15,654 bases of DNA. It comes from CALRGE01 sp964365765 (GTDB lineage: Bacteria; Patescibacteriota; Gracilibacteria; UBA1369; 2-02-FULL-48-14). The number at the start of each line of letters is the position of its first letter. The first letter of the stretch is position 1. The stretch covers positions 1 through 15,654 of the forward strand of contig CAYIRB010000020.1 of the NCBI GenBank assembly GCA_964365765.1, written 5' to 3'. The notes below the pieces were generated by a model. The model worked only from the letters and a program-made list of their open reading frames with translations. It was not told the DNA's origin and did not search any database. The translations under genes and the position numbers were made by a program. Positions 1 through 6,510 of the stretch are shown here, one piece after another.

Positions 1-42
1 AAATCGCACAAGATCCGTCGCAAGGCGGGTTTTGTGTATTGA
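1..42 (+). CDS. 3' end of an upstream gene (partial, reading frame uncertain)
   Basis: Frame 1 reads 13 codons, very basic (K, R and H dominate), and ends in TGA at 40-42. Too little is present to name a product. Frame 3 is also open and ends in TAA at 78-80, so the frame is not certain. I favour frame 1 because its stop codon lies inside the TTGACA box of the next promoter, the arrangement seen at several other junctions in this window. Frame 3 would place that whole promoter inside coding sequence. Confidence 0.3.
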   Translation, partial: KSHKIRRKAGFVY

Positions 43-67
43 CAGAAGTTCAAGAAGGCAGTATAGT
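39..67 (+). promoter_or_regulatory. Sigma70-type promoter, TTGACA-17-TATAGT
   Basis: TTGACA at 39-44 is a perfect -35 box. After exactly 17 bp comes TATAGT at 62-67, a five-of-six -10 box. Transcription should begin near 74, giving a leader of about 16 nt to the ATG at 90. This is the best consensus match in the window and supports the ATG at 90 over the TTG at 81. Confidence 0.75.
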
Positions 68-89
68 GGCCTCCTTTTAATTGTTATAT

Positions 90-1148
90 ATGAAACAGGA
101 ATTACATGAATTAGGTGGCAAAGATACTCCTTTGAGCCCCGAAGAAAGAATACGGAAACTTGAAGCGGCACTTGCGGCATCGGCAAAAGTTACGGCAAAG
201 ACCAGAAGATTGGTGTACGCCTTGTTGGCGGCTTTGGGTCTTGGGGTTTCTTATGCCGGAGCTGATACCGTTGACGGCGCCGCTCTTACGCAATTGGATA
301 AAGCAATGGATAAAATTGAAGAATCGGAACAGAGCGGATTTGCCGCGATTGATGAGGCGGCGGAGAAGAATATCACTGATGCAAAGGTCGGTTCCGATGC
401 AATAAGGGCGGCTGCGGAGTCGGAGTACAATGCGGAGATGGAGGAATACACCGCCACTTTTGAGGAGAGAAAGAGTGCTATTCAGATTGAGTTGCACGAC
501 GGATTGCTGGGCTTTGCCGCCGACTTGGAGTCAGAACTTGCGGCGAATGAATCGGCGCGACTTGCGGCTATTCGAGAGGCGACCGAAGCGATTAACGCGG
601 AATACGGCTCAAAGGGTGCGACCATCGCCGACAATGTATCTTCCGCCAAGGACGAATTGAGAGCGAACAATGACCTTGAATATCAAGCGTTGAGAAATCG
701 ACCCACGACGCTCGCGGAAACAAGAGATGAGAAAGTTAGGGGCGCGGATGATGTCTTGGCAATCTACTCCAATGATGTTTCATCTTGGTCTTTGGCTCAA
801 AAGGATGCAATCTCGGCGGAACACGCAAGCGCGAAGTGGATCAATTCCATATTCGAAAATTATGTGTCTATGCGTACCGGTACTCGAAGATACGAAGGTG
901 AGGACACTATAGGCAGGATGCTCGACTGCAATTATTTCGACGACAGCGCGGTTTTGGTAGTCGATTGCCAACGCGGAGTTCCTCAGGCAAATGAGGATTT
1001 AAACGGTCCTTACACCTGCACGAGTGGGGAGACCTTAACCGGCATGGGACAGCATATGGTAAGAGTACCGGGTTATGAAAAATTCGACGCGGATGAATTC
1101 TGTGCCCGCGCGGACGGACTTTGGGCGGTTCAATTGGAACCGCGGTAG
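90..1148 (+). CDS. Membrane-anchored Ala/Glu-rich coiled-coil protein, function unknown
   Basis: I do not recognise this 352-residue protein. It begins with a charged, basic cytoplasmic-type segment (residues 1-40), then one hydrophobic stretch (about 41-57) that could be a membrane anchor or an internal signal sequence. A long Ala/Glu/Lys/Asp-rich region (about 60-230) looks like helical coiled coil. The C-terminal part (about 240-352) looks globular and carries four cysteines (near 280, 293, 310 and 338) that could form disulfides outside the cytoplasm. I chose the ATG at 90 because the promoter at 39-67 predicts a start of transcription near 74; an in-frame TTG at 81 would add three residues. 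The gene ends one base before the stop of the convergent LysM-like gene. The layout suggests an anchored surface or periplasmic rod-like protein, which is inference. Confidence 0.75.
   Translation: MKQELHELGGKDTPLSPEERIRKLEAALAASAKVTAKTRRLVYALLAALGLGVSYAGADTVDGAALTQLDKAMDKIEESEQSGFAAIDEAAEKNITDAKVGSDAIRAAAESEYNAEMEEYTATFEERKSAIQIELHDGLLGFAADLESELAANESARLAAIREATEAINAEYGSKGATIADNVSSAKDELRANNDLEYQALRNRPTTLAETRDEKVRGADDVLAIYSNDVSSWSLAQKDAISAEHASAKWINSIFENYVSMRTGTRRYEGEDTIGRMLDCNYFDDSAVLVVDCQRGVPQANEDLNGPYTCTSGETLTGMGQHMVRVPGYEKFDADEFCARADGLWAVQLEPR
1125..1143 (+). terminator. Hairpin at the end of the coiled-coil gene, possible weak terminator
   Basis: A perfect 7-bp inverted repeat, GCGGTTC and GAACCGC around a 5-nt loop, lies in the last codons of the gene. 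On the plus strand it is followed by GGTAGTTTAATT, which is not a good U tract. On the minus strand the flank is not T-rich either. It could slow polymerase between the two convergent genes, but it is not a textbook terminator. Confidence 0.3.
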
Positions 1149-1149
1149 T

Positions 1150-1674
1150 TTAATTCTCGTCGGGATCCGGCAGGGTTCTTCCTTTGTTATAAGGGAGATT
1201 ATTTCCGGTATCGGTGGAATAACCGGTGTCACCCGTGTCGACGGTGTCTTTTGGAAGTGGCGCGGCGGCCGTAACGGTTAGTCCCCAAGGAATAAGATCA
1301 ACCGCGAGTCTGACTTGCCCCTTTGCGCTTGTTATTTTTAACACGCCGTTTTCAACCTTCACTTTTTCGTTTGCGTTGATAACATTTATGTTCGCGCCTC
1401 TGTCCACGTTCATGTAAGTGAGTGAGTATAGAAGAACGTCGTTATTTTTGAAGGGAGCAATTTTGTTTTTCAGTATGCCGCCGAGAGTATCTCCTTTGGT
1501 GACGGTATATTCCTTCATTTCGAAATCTTTACGGGCGATATTTTTGGCTTTTACATCACGATCGAGTTTGGCAAAAACATCTTTTTTCAGCTCTTTGAGC
1601 TTTTGCATGTAGGTTTGGGCTTCCTTGGTTTCCTTGCCGGATTGAACCCAGTTGGAAGGTTTTTCAAGTGCCAT
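1150..1674 (-). CDS. Small LysM-like domain protein
   Basis: This 174-residue protein has a LysM-like segment at about residues 55-107. It starts with the typical YTVTKGDTLGGIL pattern and ends in a segment like the asparagine-rich close of LysM repeats. LysM domains usually bind GlcNAc-containing glycans such as peptidoglycan. There is no N-terminal signal peptide: the first 50 residues are charged and helical. The C-terminal 35 residues are low-complexity, with Asp-Thr-Gly repeats (DTVDTGDTG) and prolines. The ATG at 1674 follows a strong extended -10 promoter by 24 nt. The gene is convergent with the coiled-coil gene, with one base between the stops. Without a signal peptide it may act in the cytoplasm, be exported by an unusual route, or have a LysM fold used for something else. 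Confidence 0.7.
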   Translation of the reverse strand: MALEKPSNWVQSGKETKEAQTYMQKLKELKKDVFAKLDRDVKAKNIARKDFEMKEYTVTKGDTLGGILKNKIAPFKNNDVLLYSLTYMNVDRGANINVINANEKVKVENGVLKITSAKGQVRLAVDLIPWGLTVTAAAPLPKDTVDTGDTGYSTDTGNNLPYNKGRTLPDPDEN

Positions 1675-1698
1675 AATAATAGATATTTAAATCTCCAT

Positions 1699-1727
1699 AT
1701 TATACCATTATTTCCTCTTCATCACAA
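1699..1727 (-). promoter_or_regulatory. Extended -10 promoter for the LysM-like gene
   Basis: On the minus strand TGGTATAAT (1707 down to 1699) is a perfect extended -10. TTGTGA lies 17 bp upstream (1727 down to 1722) and matches the -35 consensus at four of six positions. The TAA stop of the DedA-family gene directly abuts the TG. Predicted transcription start is near 1692, giving a leader of about 17 nt. Confidence 0.65.
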
Positions 1728-2301
1728 GTTCATAGACGGGTGGCAGGATTGAAATGAAGATTATGCCCAGGATTACGAGTGTCAGGTTGTGTTTTACGAG
1801 TGGAACGTTTCCAAAGTAGTAGCCGGCGAAGCTGAAAAGTCCGGTCCAGACTATTCCGCCCGACACGTTATATAAGAGGAAAGATTTGTAATCCATTTTG
1901 CCGATTCCCGCCACAAAGGGAGCGAAGGTTCTGACGATGGGTACGAAGCGTGCGAGGAATATGGTTTTGTTGCCGTATTTATCGTAGAAATGTTGTGTTT
2001 TGACGAGGTATTCTTCTTTGATGTGTATTTTTTTGCCCGTGAAACGTCCGATGAAATAGTTTGCGGTATCGCCGGCAATTGCCGCGATGGCCGTCAATAA
2101 AAACAGCCAACCGATCGACAAAGATCCCTGTGCCGCAAAGGTCCCCGCGACGAAAAGCAAGGAGTCGCCCGGCAAAATAGGCGTGAAAACCAAGCCCGTC
2201 TCGGCGAAAATTATTAAAAAAAGAATGGCATATGTCAAAATCCCGTAAGTCGCGATTATGGCGCCAAGGTATTCGTCGAAGTGGAGAATGAAATCAATCA
2301 C
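1708..2301 (-). CDS. DedA-family (SNARE-associated/VTT domain) membrane protein
   Basis: The 197-residue length and motif order fit the DedA family. Visible are a Glu in an FAETG motif (residue 34), the conserved PGDSLL motif (about 44-49), the GDxxxYxxGR segment (about 77-86), and the FLARFVPIVRTFAPFVAG block (about 116-132) with the conserved arginines. Hydrophobic stretches account for about five membrane or re-entrant segments. DedA proteins are half-transporters linked to envelope homeostasis and, in characterised members, to flipping of phosphatidylethanolamine or undecaprenyl phosphate; the substrate here cannot be read from sequence. The start is GTG at 2301, six bases after a TAGAAT box, so the mRNA is probably leaderless. 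An undecaprenyl-phosphate role would fit the MraY and LCP genes further along, but that is inference. Confidence 0.9.
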   Translation of the reverse strand: MIDFILHFDEYLGAIIATYGILTYAILFLIIFAETGLVFTPILPGDSLLFVAGTFAAQGSLSIGWLFLLTAIAAIAGDTANYFIGRFTGKKIHIKEEYLVKTQHFYDKYGNKTIFLARFVPIVRTFAPFVAGIGKMDYKSFLLYNVSGGIVWTGLFSFAGYYFGNVPLVKHNLTLVILGIIFISILPPVYELVMKRK

Positions 2302-2307
2302 GCTCGG

Positions 2308-2337
2308 ATTCTAGCCGATTCTTTTAGGGTAGTTCAA
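2308..2337 (-). promoter_or_regulatory. Promoter for the DedA-family gene, overlapping the upstream stop codon
   Basis: TAGAAT on the minus strand (2313 down to 2308) contains the TAG stop of the upstream 234-residue gene. TTGAAC lies 18 bp further upstream (2337 down to 2332) as a possible -35. The GTG start follows the -10 box after six bases, where transcription is expected to begin, predicting a leaderless mRNA. Confidence 0.5.
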
Positions 2338-3015
2338 GGCAAATTGGGCGTTCTTGGTGTTTGCTCGAGGGTCGCGCGTGAGTTTTTTTATTCTGCCGAT
2401 GAGAACGTCCCTTTGAGCGGGCAGGTTTTGAACATCAAGATACATCGAGCCGCCGCCGTTTTGTACGCCGCTGTATAAGTATCTTACGGGAAAGTCTCGA
2501 AATCCCGAGAACAAGGCGTACCATACCGGTTCAACTCTGTGTCTATTGTTTGCCAGATAACTGTCTATCAGGAAGCTGGATCTTATATCCTGCTGCAATC
2601 GCAGTTGTTCGAGTGTACTTTTCCAGCCGGGTTTTTGTCGCCGCGGTGGCTCGTCCGACATGTCCGCGACGATTGATCCGTTTTCGTTGACGGTAAAATT
2701 CACGCCGCCGCCCCAGAATTCCGTTTGCCTGGAGAAAAACTCGCTATTACCGTATCTGTGCATTAAATTTCGAAAAATTTCATAATCAGGCGTATCCGCG
2801 TCTTCCAGCTCAATCGGCACTTCCACGCTCGCGATGTCAGGTGTAATTGTGTGGTATGTCGGGTAGTCCGCAATGAAGTTATTTTTAATCCAATCCCTGA
2901 TTTTTTGATAAGGTTGAATTCTTTCTCCCGGCTGTTCGGGTGCGTCCAACCACCCCGTTTCAGCTTTAATTTTTTCCAGATCGGCGATTGAAAGTTCAAT
3001 ATTTCTGGATAACAT
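2311..3015 (-). CDS. Hypothetical protein, soluble, family not recognised
   Basis: I do not recognise this 234-residue protein. It has no signal peptide and no membrane segment. Residues 5-70 are helical and charged. The middle has aromatic- and glycine-rich segments (FWGGGVNFTVNENGSIVADM), and a basic region follows (DEPPRRQKPGWKSTLEQ). An in-frame ATG at 3045 would add ten residues, but the extended -10 box TGCTAGAAT lies directly over it, so transcription should begin near 3029 and the ATG at 3015 is the likely start. It is divergent from the HNH nuclease-like gene and immediately upstream of the DedA-family gene. The patterning of conserved-looking tryptophans and histidines suggests a folded domain, but I assign no function. 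Confidence 0.7.
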   Translation of the reverse strand: MLSRNIELSIADLEKIKAETGWLDAPEQPGERIQPYQKIRDWIKNNFIADYPTYHTITPDIASVEVPIELEDADTPDYEIFRNLMHRYGNSEFFSRQTEFWGGGVNFTVNENGSIVADMSDEPPRRQKPGWKSTLEQLRLQQDIRSSFLIDSYLANNRHRVEPVWYALFSGFRDFPVRYLYSGVQNGGGSMYLDVQNLPAQRDVLIGRIKKLTRDPRANTKNAQFALNYPKRIG

Positions 3016-3035
3016 GGTTTTTGTGTTAAGGGAGG

Positions 3036-3064
3036 ATTCTAGCATACTGGCTTTATTGAGTCCA
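3036..3064 (-). promoter_or_regulatory. Promoter for the 234-residue hypothetical gene
   Basis: On the minus strand TGCTAGAAT (3044 down to 3036) is an extended -10. TGGACT 17 bp upstream (3064 down to 3059) matches the -35 consensus at four of six positions. Predicted start of transcription is near 3029, with a leader of about 14 nt to the ATG at 3015. The ATG at 3045 lies inside the promoter. Confidence 0.6.
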
Positions 3065-3076
3065 TCCCTGTAAAAA

Positions 3077-3093
3077 TTCAGGAATATTTCAGG
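3077..3093 (+). promoter_or_regulatory. Two-copy TTCAGG direct-repeat operator upstream of the HNH gene
   Basis: TTCAGG occurs at 3077-3082 and 3088-3093, an exact 11-bp repeat with an AT-rich filler (AATAT). The second copy ends 10 bp before the -10 box TATAAT at 3104-3109. No -35 box is present at the normal distance (GGAATA at 3081-3086). The same element, in three copies and with the same 10-bp gap, precedes comEC. PhoB/OmpR-family response regulators bind 11-bp direct repeats at this place in a promoter, so an activator of that kind is the natural reading, though the regulator itself is not in this window. Confidence 0.7.
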
Positions 3094-3103
3094 TCTTTTT
3101 GTA

Positions 3104-3109
3104 TATAAT
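3104..3109 (+). promoter_or_regulatory. -10 box of the HNH nuclease-like gene
   Basis: TATAAT is a perfect -10. Transcription should start around 3116-3117, which is the ATG at 3117. The mRNA would be leaderless, and the earlier in-frame ATG at 3108 overlaps the -10 box and would not be transcribed. Confidence 0.6.
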
Positions 3110-3116
3110 GAGAATT

Positions 3117-4055
3117 ATGATAAAAACGATTGAAATTTCCAAATTGAGCGATTCCGAGCTGTACAAGAAGTGTCAGGAATACGGCCTGCAAACCCGTTTA
3201 TGGAGGCAAAGATTCGCGGGTTTGTTGCCGGAGGTGTTCAAAAGGCGCTTGTACAGGAGACGCGGATTCGGAAGTATCCACGAATTTGCGGCAAAGCTCG
3301 GTGGAATGAGCCAGAGGTCTGTTGATAAAGTTTTAAATCTTTCATATCGGCTGGAAGGGAAACCTCTTTTGAAGAGTTTGCTTGAATCGGGTGAGCAGAG
3401 TTGGTCGAAAATTGAGAAAGTTGCGTTTATCGCGAATTCAAAAAATCAAGTGGAATTGGCGGAAAAAGTTCAGAGTTTACCGCAACCGGCTTTGGAGGCT
3501 TATGTACAAAATATCAGGGAACAATTGACTCTGCAGAGTCAGGTACAAAATATTCGAGTAATCCCGCAAGGGCCGCGATTTGTAAAAGTGTTTTATGAGA
3601 TTGAGGAATCTGTGAATATAGCTTTGAGAATTTTGAAGTCCGAGTTGAACGTGCTTACTTATAACGAGTTGTTTAAGGCCTTGGTGAAAAGAAAAAGTCG
3701 AAAAATTGTGCTGAAAGTTTGTCCCGAATGCGCGAAGGATGTTGATGCGCGGGGAAGATACATTCCCGCGGAGGTGCGTCATTTTCTTGAAGAAAAATAC
3801 AAACATTGTCCTTTTCCGGGTTGTAACAAACCCCATGAGATTTTCCATCATGTGAGGAGATACGCGCTGAATCCGAGTCATGATCCACGGTATATTGTGC
3901 CTCTGTGTAAGGCGCACGAGAGGTTGGCTCATGCAGGGCTGATAGAAAATGAAGAAGATCCGCCGGACGAATGGCGTGTTATAGAACGCGCGGATAAAAA
4001 TCATCTTAAGTATATTGTCGATCAAAAAGTTGCCCGTTATAGACGAAAGAGCTAA
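3117..4055 (+). CDS. HNH endonuclease-like protein
   Basis: In this 312-residue protein the C-terminal part carries an HNH-type zinc fold: CPFPGC (C231, C236), a histidine pair (H244-H245), then LCKAH (C264, H267). The two Cys/Cys and Cys/His pairs would hold structural zinc, and the HH would be the metal-binding catalytic start of the ββα nuclease core. A separate CPEC (C202, C205) lies just before it. The N-terminal 190 residues are basic and helical and look DNA-binding, reminiscent of HNH proteins with a long helical front region. The start at 3117 is chosen from the promoter; ATG 3108 and TTG 3099 are alternatives. It shares its operator with comEC, so a role tied to incoming DNA is possible. 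A homing or restriction-type nuclease is the main alternative; I see no methylase or inteins nearby. Confidence 0.75.
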   Translation: MIKTIEISKLSDSELYKKCQEYGLQTRLWRQRFAGLLPEVFKRRLYRRRGFGSIHEFAAKLGGMSQRSVDKVLNLSYRLEGKPLLKSLLESGEQSWSKIEKVAFIANSKNQVELAEKVQSLPQPALEAYVQNIREQLTLQSQVQNIRVIPQGPRFVKVFYEIEESVNIALRILKSELNVLTYNELFKALVKRKSRKIVLKVCPECAKDVDARGRYIPAEVRHFLEEKYKHCPFPGCNKPHEIFHHVRRYALNPSHDPRYIVPLCKAHERLAHAGLIENEEDPPDEWRVIERADKNHLKYIVDQKVARYRRKS

Positions 4056-4058
4056 AAT
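4030..4058 (+). promoter_or_regulatory. Promoter for the aldolase-phosphatase operon
   Basis: TTGCCC (4030-4035), a 17-bp spacer, then TAAAAT (4053-4058). The first three bases of the -10 box are the TAA stop of the HNH gene. Predicted start of transcription is near 4065, with a 17-nt leader. The leader end, CTTAACAAAAATT before ATG, resembles that of the 234-residue hypothetical gene (CTTAACACAAAAACC). Confidence 0.5.
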
Positions 4059-4081
4059 CCTGTTACCTCTTAACAAAAATT

Positions 4082-5014
4082 ATGGACAACTTACGTTTCT
4101 TTAAAAAGGCGACCTTTACCGAAGGGGAACTTGGCAATGTGCAGAAGTTTACCCGTCCGAGCGGCACGAGTTTGATTTTGCCTTACGATCAGTTTATAGA
4201 GCATGACAACAGGCACGCCGATGCCGGTAATGGAAGCGACGATCCGGACTTTATTATGAAGCTCGCGGCGGATGGCGGATACAACGCGGTGGCCGTGCAT
4301 TACGGAGTCGCGAAAAGATATTGGACTAAACTGAAGGGCAAGGTGCCGCTGATTTTGAAAATTAACGGAAAGACTTCTTTCCCTCCGCAGGCAAACGCTT
4401 TTTCGGCGCATACGTCTTGGGTTGATGACGCGGTTAAACTGGGCGCGGCGGGAGTCGGTTACACAATGTATTACGGTTCACCCGCTCAAACCGAGGACTT
4501 GCCGCAACTTGCGCGAGTACGAGCGGAATGTGACGCGGCGGGGCTTCCGCTTATTGTTTGGGCTTATCCCAGAGGTAGCGCCGTGGACGCGAAAGGAGGT
4601 AAGGAAGGGCCTTACGCGATTCAATCCGCCGCAAGAATGGCGATGGAAATGGGAGCGACAATCATAAAAGCGAATTTGCCGGTAGCTATGAAGGATGATG
4701 ATTTCGATAATGAAGATATCCCCGATTTTTTTAAGAAGCAGGAAAAGGATATTCAAGCGATGAGTGATAAATACGAGCAGAAGAAAATGCGAGCTTCGCT
4801 CGTGGTGAAGGCGGCGCAGGGTATTCCCGTTCTCTTCAGCGGGGGATCAAAAATTTCGGACGAGGACTTGCTAATGAACGCGCGGGCTTGCTTGGACGCG
4901 GGCGCGTTTGGATTTATTTTTGGAAGAAATATGTGGAAAAGAGCGCCGACGGAGGCGCTCCAAATTACTAAGCAACTGCAAGATTTGCTCGACTCTCCAA
5001 AACCTCAATTCTAA
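4082..5014 (+). CDS. fbaB: Class I fructose-bisphosphate aldolase (DhnA/FbaB type)
   Basis: This 310-residue enzyme should interconvert fructose 1,6-bisphosphate with dihydroxyacetone phosphate and glyceraldehyde 3-phosphate through a lysine Schiff base. The TIM-barrel signatures of the archaeal-type class I family are visible. They are the N-terminal aspartate segment LPYDQFIEH (33-41), WAYPRG (160-165) with the probable acid-base tyrosine Y162, the likely Schiff-base lysine K196 in ATIIKANLP, and the phosphate-binding FSGGSKIS (252-259). Length is somewhat below the roughly 350 residues of E. coli FbaB. It overlaps the phosphatase gene by one base (TAATG), so the two are translationally coupled and probably made in equal amounts. 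Some family members make other ketose phosphates, but the adjacent fbp favours the sugar-bisphosphate reaction. Confidence 0.92.
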   Translation: MDNLRFFKKATFTEGELGNVQKFTRPSGTSLILPYDQFIEHDNRHADAGNGSDDPDFIMKLAADGGYNAVAVHYGVAKRYWTKLKGKVPLILKINGKTSFPPQANAFSAHTSWVDDAVKLGAAGVGYTMYYGSPAQTEDLPQLARVRAECDAAGLPLIVWAYPRGSAVDAKGGKEGPYAIQSAARMAMEMGATIIKANLPVAMKDDDFDNEDIPDFFKKQEKDIQAMSDKYEQKKMRASLVVKAAQGIPVLFSGGSKISDEDLLMNARACLDAGAFGFIFGRNMWKRAPTEALQITKQLQDLLDSPKPQF

Positions 5015-5922
5015 TGGATTTATTTACTTTTTTGGCGTCGAAAAAAACACCCGTCGATTTGGGGGAGTTAATTGTTTCTTTGGCGGATGCTTGCAGGTTG
5101 ATTGCCAAGGAATTGCGTGAAGCGACCGACTCCAAGCATGTAGGTACGGTAAACTTGAGCGGGGAGGAACAAATCGCGATGGATGTGCGCGCGGATGCGA
5201 TTGTGGGCGAGCATATGCGCGCATGCCAATACGTGGCGGCCTTGGGCGGTGAAGAAATGGCCGAGGTTGAAGTTGTAAATCAGGACGGCCGCTATTCCGT
5301 GTTTTGTGATCCACTGGACGGTTCAAGTTTGGCCGATGTGAATTTTTCCGTAGGGACCATCTCGGGGATTTTTGAGGGGAAAGAAGTGATAGGACGGACA
5401 GGGAGAAGTTTGGCGGCTGCGCTTTTTGCGGTTTACGGTCCGAAAACGACTTTGCTTGTTACGGTTAAGAACGGCGTGCATGAATTCATGTTGATAAAAG
5501 ATGAGTGGACTTTGATAAACGAAAATTTGCGGGTTAAAGATGCAAAGTATTTCGCCCCCGGAAATTTGCGCGCTTGCGCGGAAAGGCCGGATTATCTTGA
5601 GCTGGTAAATAAATATATAATGGAAAAATATACGCTTCGTTATTCGGGGGGGATGACTCCCGATATCAATCATATTTTGCACAAGGGAGGCGGGATTTTT
5701 ATGTACCCCGGGACACCAAACATGCCCGACGGGAAATTGAGACTTCTTTTTGAATGCGCGCCGATGTCTTTGATTATGGAAGAGGCGGGCGGCGCTTCTT
5801 CCAACGGAAAAATTCCCGTGCTCGACGTGAAAATTAATAATTATGAACAACGGACGCCGATTTTTATAGGCGGCAAATCGGAGGTGCAAAAATGCGTGGA
5901 TTGGTGTATGTTGGGCGCATAA
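5014..5922 (+). CDS. fbp: Class I fructose-1,6-bisphosphatase
   Basis: This 302-residue enzyme hydrolyses fructose 1,6-bisphosphate to fructose 6-phosphate, the committed step of gluconeogenesis. It shows the metal and substrate motifs of class I FBPases. These are GGEE (E80, E81), DPLDGSSLADVNFSVGTI (from D99, with D99 and D102 as metal ligands), the substrate loop YSGGMTPDINHIL (210-222) and GGGIFMYP (225-232). The last is GKLRLLFECAPMSLIMEEAGG (from G240), where E248 is the final metal ligand. The start ATG overlaps the aldolase stop. A 10-bp gap separates its stop from the sigma-factor gene. Sugar-phosphate relatives in the same superfamily (inositol monophosphatase, sedoheptulose bisphosphatase) are less likely given the full FBPase motif set. 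Confidence 0.95.
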   Translation: MDLFTFLASKKTPVDLGELIVSLADACRLIAKELREATDSKHVGTVNLSGEEQIAMDVRADAIVGEHMRACQYVAALGGEEMAEVEVVNQDGRYSVFCDPLDGSSLADVNFSVGTISGIFEGKEVIGRTGRSLAAALFAVYGPKTTLLVTVKNGVHEFMLIKDEWTLINENLRVKDAKYFAPGNLRACAERPDYLELVNKYIMEKYTLRYSGGMTPDINHILHKGGGIFMYPGTPNMPDGKLRLLFECAPMSLIMEEAGGASSNGKIPVLDVKINNYEQRTPIFIGGKSEVQKCVDWCMLGA

Positions 5923-5932
5923 CCACGCCACC

Positions 5933-6478
5933 ATGATAGACAGTCTTGTTTTGTTGGCCCAAGAGGGCGACAAGGACGCCTTCGGAAAGATTTACGATCA
6001 TTTTTTCGATCAGATTTACCGCTATGTGTTTTTTAGAGTAAACGCCGATGAAGTCGACGACATAGTCGAGTCGGTTTTTATCAAGGCTTGGGTGAATTTG
6101 GACAAATATGAAAAACGGGATTTCTCTTTTTCTTCTTGGTTGTACAAGATAGCGCACAACGCGACAATCGATCATCACCGTTCGCACAGAAAAATCGAAC
6201 AGATTGATGAAAATTTGAAGGACGAATCCGAGGAAGGAGCTCCGCAAAAGTTGGCCGAGCAGGGAATCATGAGCGCGAAGGTGAGAGAGGCCGTCAATGA
6301 GCTGAAAGACCCTTACAAACAGGTGGTTTCTTTAAAGTTTTTGAACGGTTTGAGCAACGCGGAAATCGCGGAAATTTTGGGCGAAAGGGAGGGGAACATC
6401 CGGGTTTTGCAGTTCCGCGCTTTAAAGGAACTTAAAAAGCGGCTTGAGGAAAAAGGAATTAGTTATGAGGTTTTGTAA
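5933..6478 (+). CDS. ECF-type RNA polymerase sigma factor
   Basis: This 181-residue protein has the two-domain layout of an extracytoplasmic-function sigma factor. Sigma region 2 (about 16-84) includes the IYRYVFFRVNADEVDDIVESVFIKAW block that contacts core polymerase, and region 2.4 ending SWLYKIAHNATIDHHR that reads the -10. Region 4 (about 114-168) has the helix-turn-helix LSNAEIAEILGEREGNIRVLQFRA that reads the -35. There is no C-terminal sensory extension. It lies 10 bp after fbp and just before a FecR-domain membrane protein, the usual sigma/anti-sigma order. No separate promoter is evident, so it may be made with the sugar-phosphate enzymes. Its target promoters are not apparent here. 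Confidence 0.93.
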   Translation: MIDSLVLLAQEGDKDAFGKIYDHFFDQIYRYVFFRVNADEVDDIVESVFIKAWVNLDKYEKRDFSFSSWLYKIAHNATIDHHRSHRKIEQIDENLKDESEEGAPQKLAEQGIMSAKVREAVNELKDPYKQVVSLKFLNGLSNAEIAEILGEREGNIRVLQFRALKELKKRLEEKGISYEVL

Positions 6479-6510
6479 CATTAACCGGCATACGCCGTTT
6501 CAAACAAGGC

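Noticed and set aside
3..80. Frame-3 reading as the tail of the upstream gene
   Set aside because: It is open to TAA at 78-80 and cannot be fully excluded, but it would put the canonical TTGACA/TATAGT promoter inside coding sequence.
3039..3050. ATG at 3045 as start of the 234-residue hypothetical gene
   Set aside because: The extended -10 box TGCTAGAAT sits over this codon, so it would be upstream of the transcript start.
3477..4076. Minus-strand open frame opposite the HNH gene
   Set aside because: Its product has no domain signature, while the opposing frame has an intact zinc/HNH pattern.
5323..5973. Long open frame on the minus strand opposite fbp and the sigma gene (216 codons)
   Set aside because: It is antisense to the fbp motifs and crosses into the sigma gene. 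The product is unordered and His/Arg-rich, so it is a shadow of the codon usage of the real genes.
6486..6497. Small inverted repeat CGGCATACGCCG before the FecR-domain gene
   Set aside because: Only four base pairs with a four-base loop and no T run. Too weak for a terminator or operator claim.
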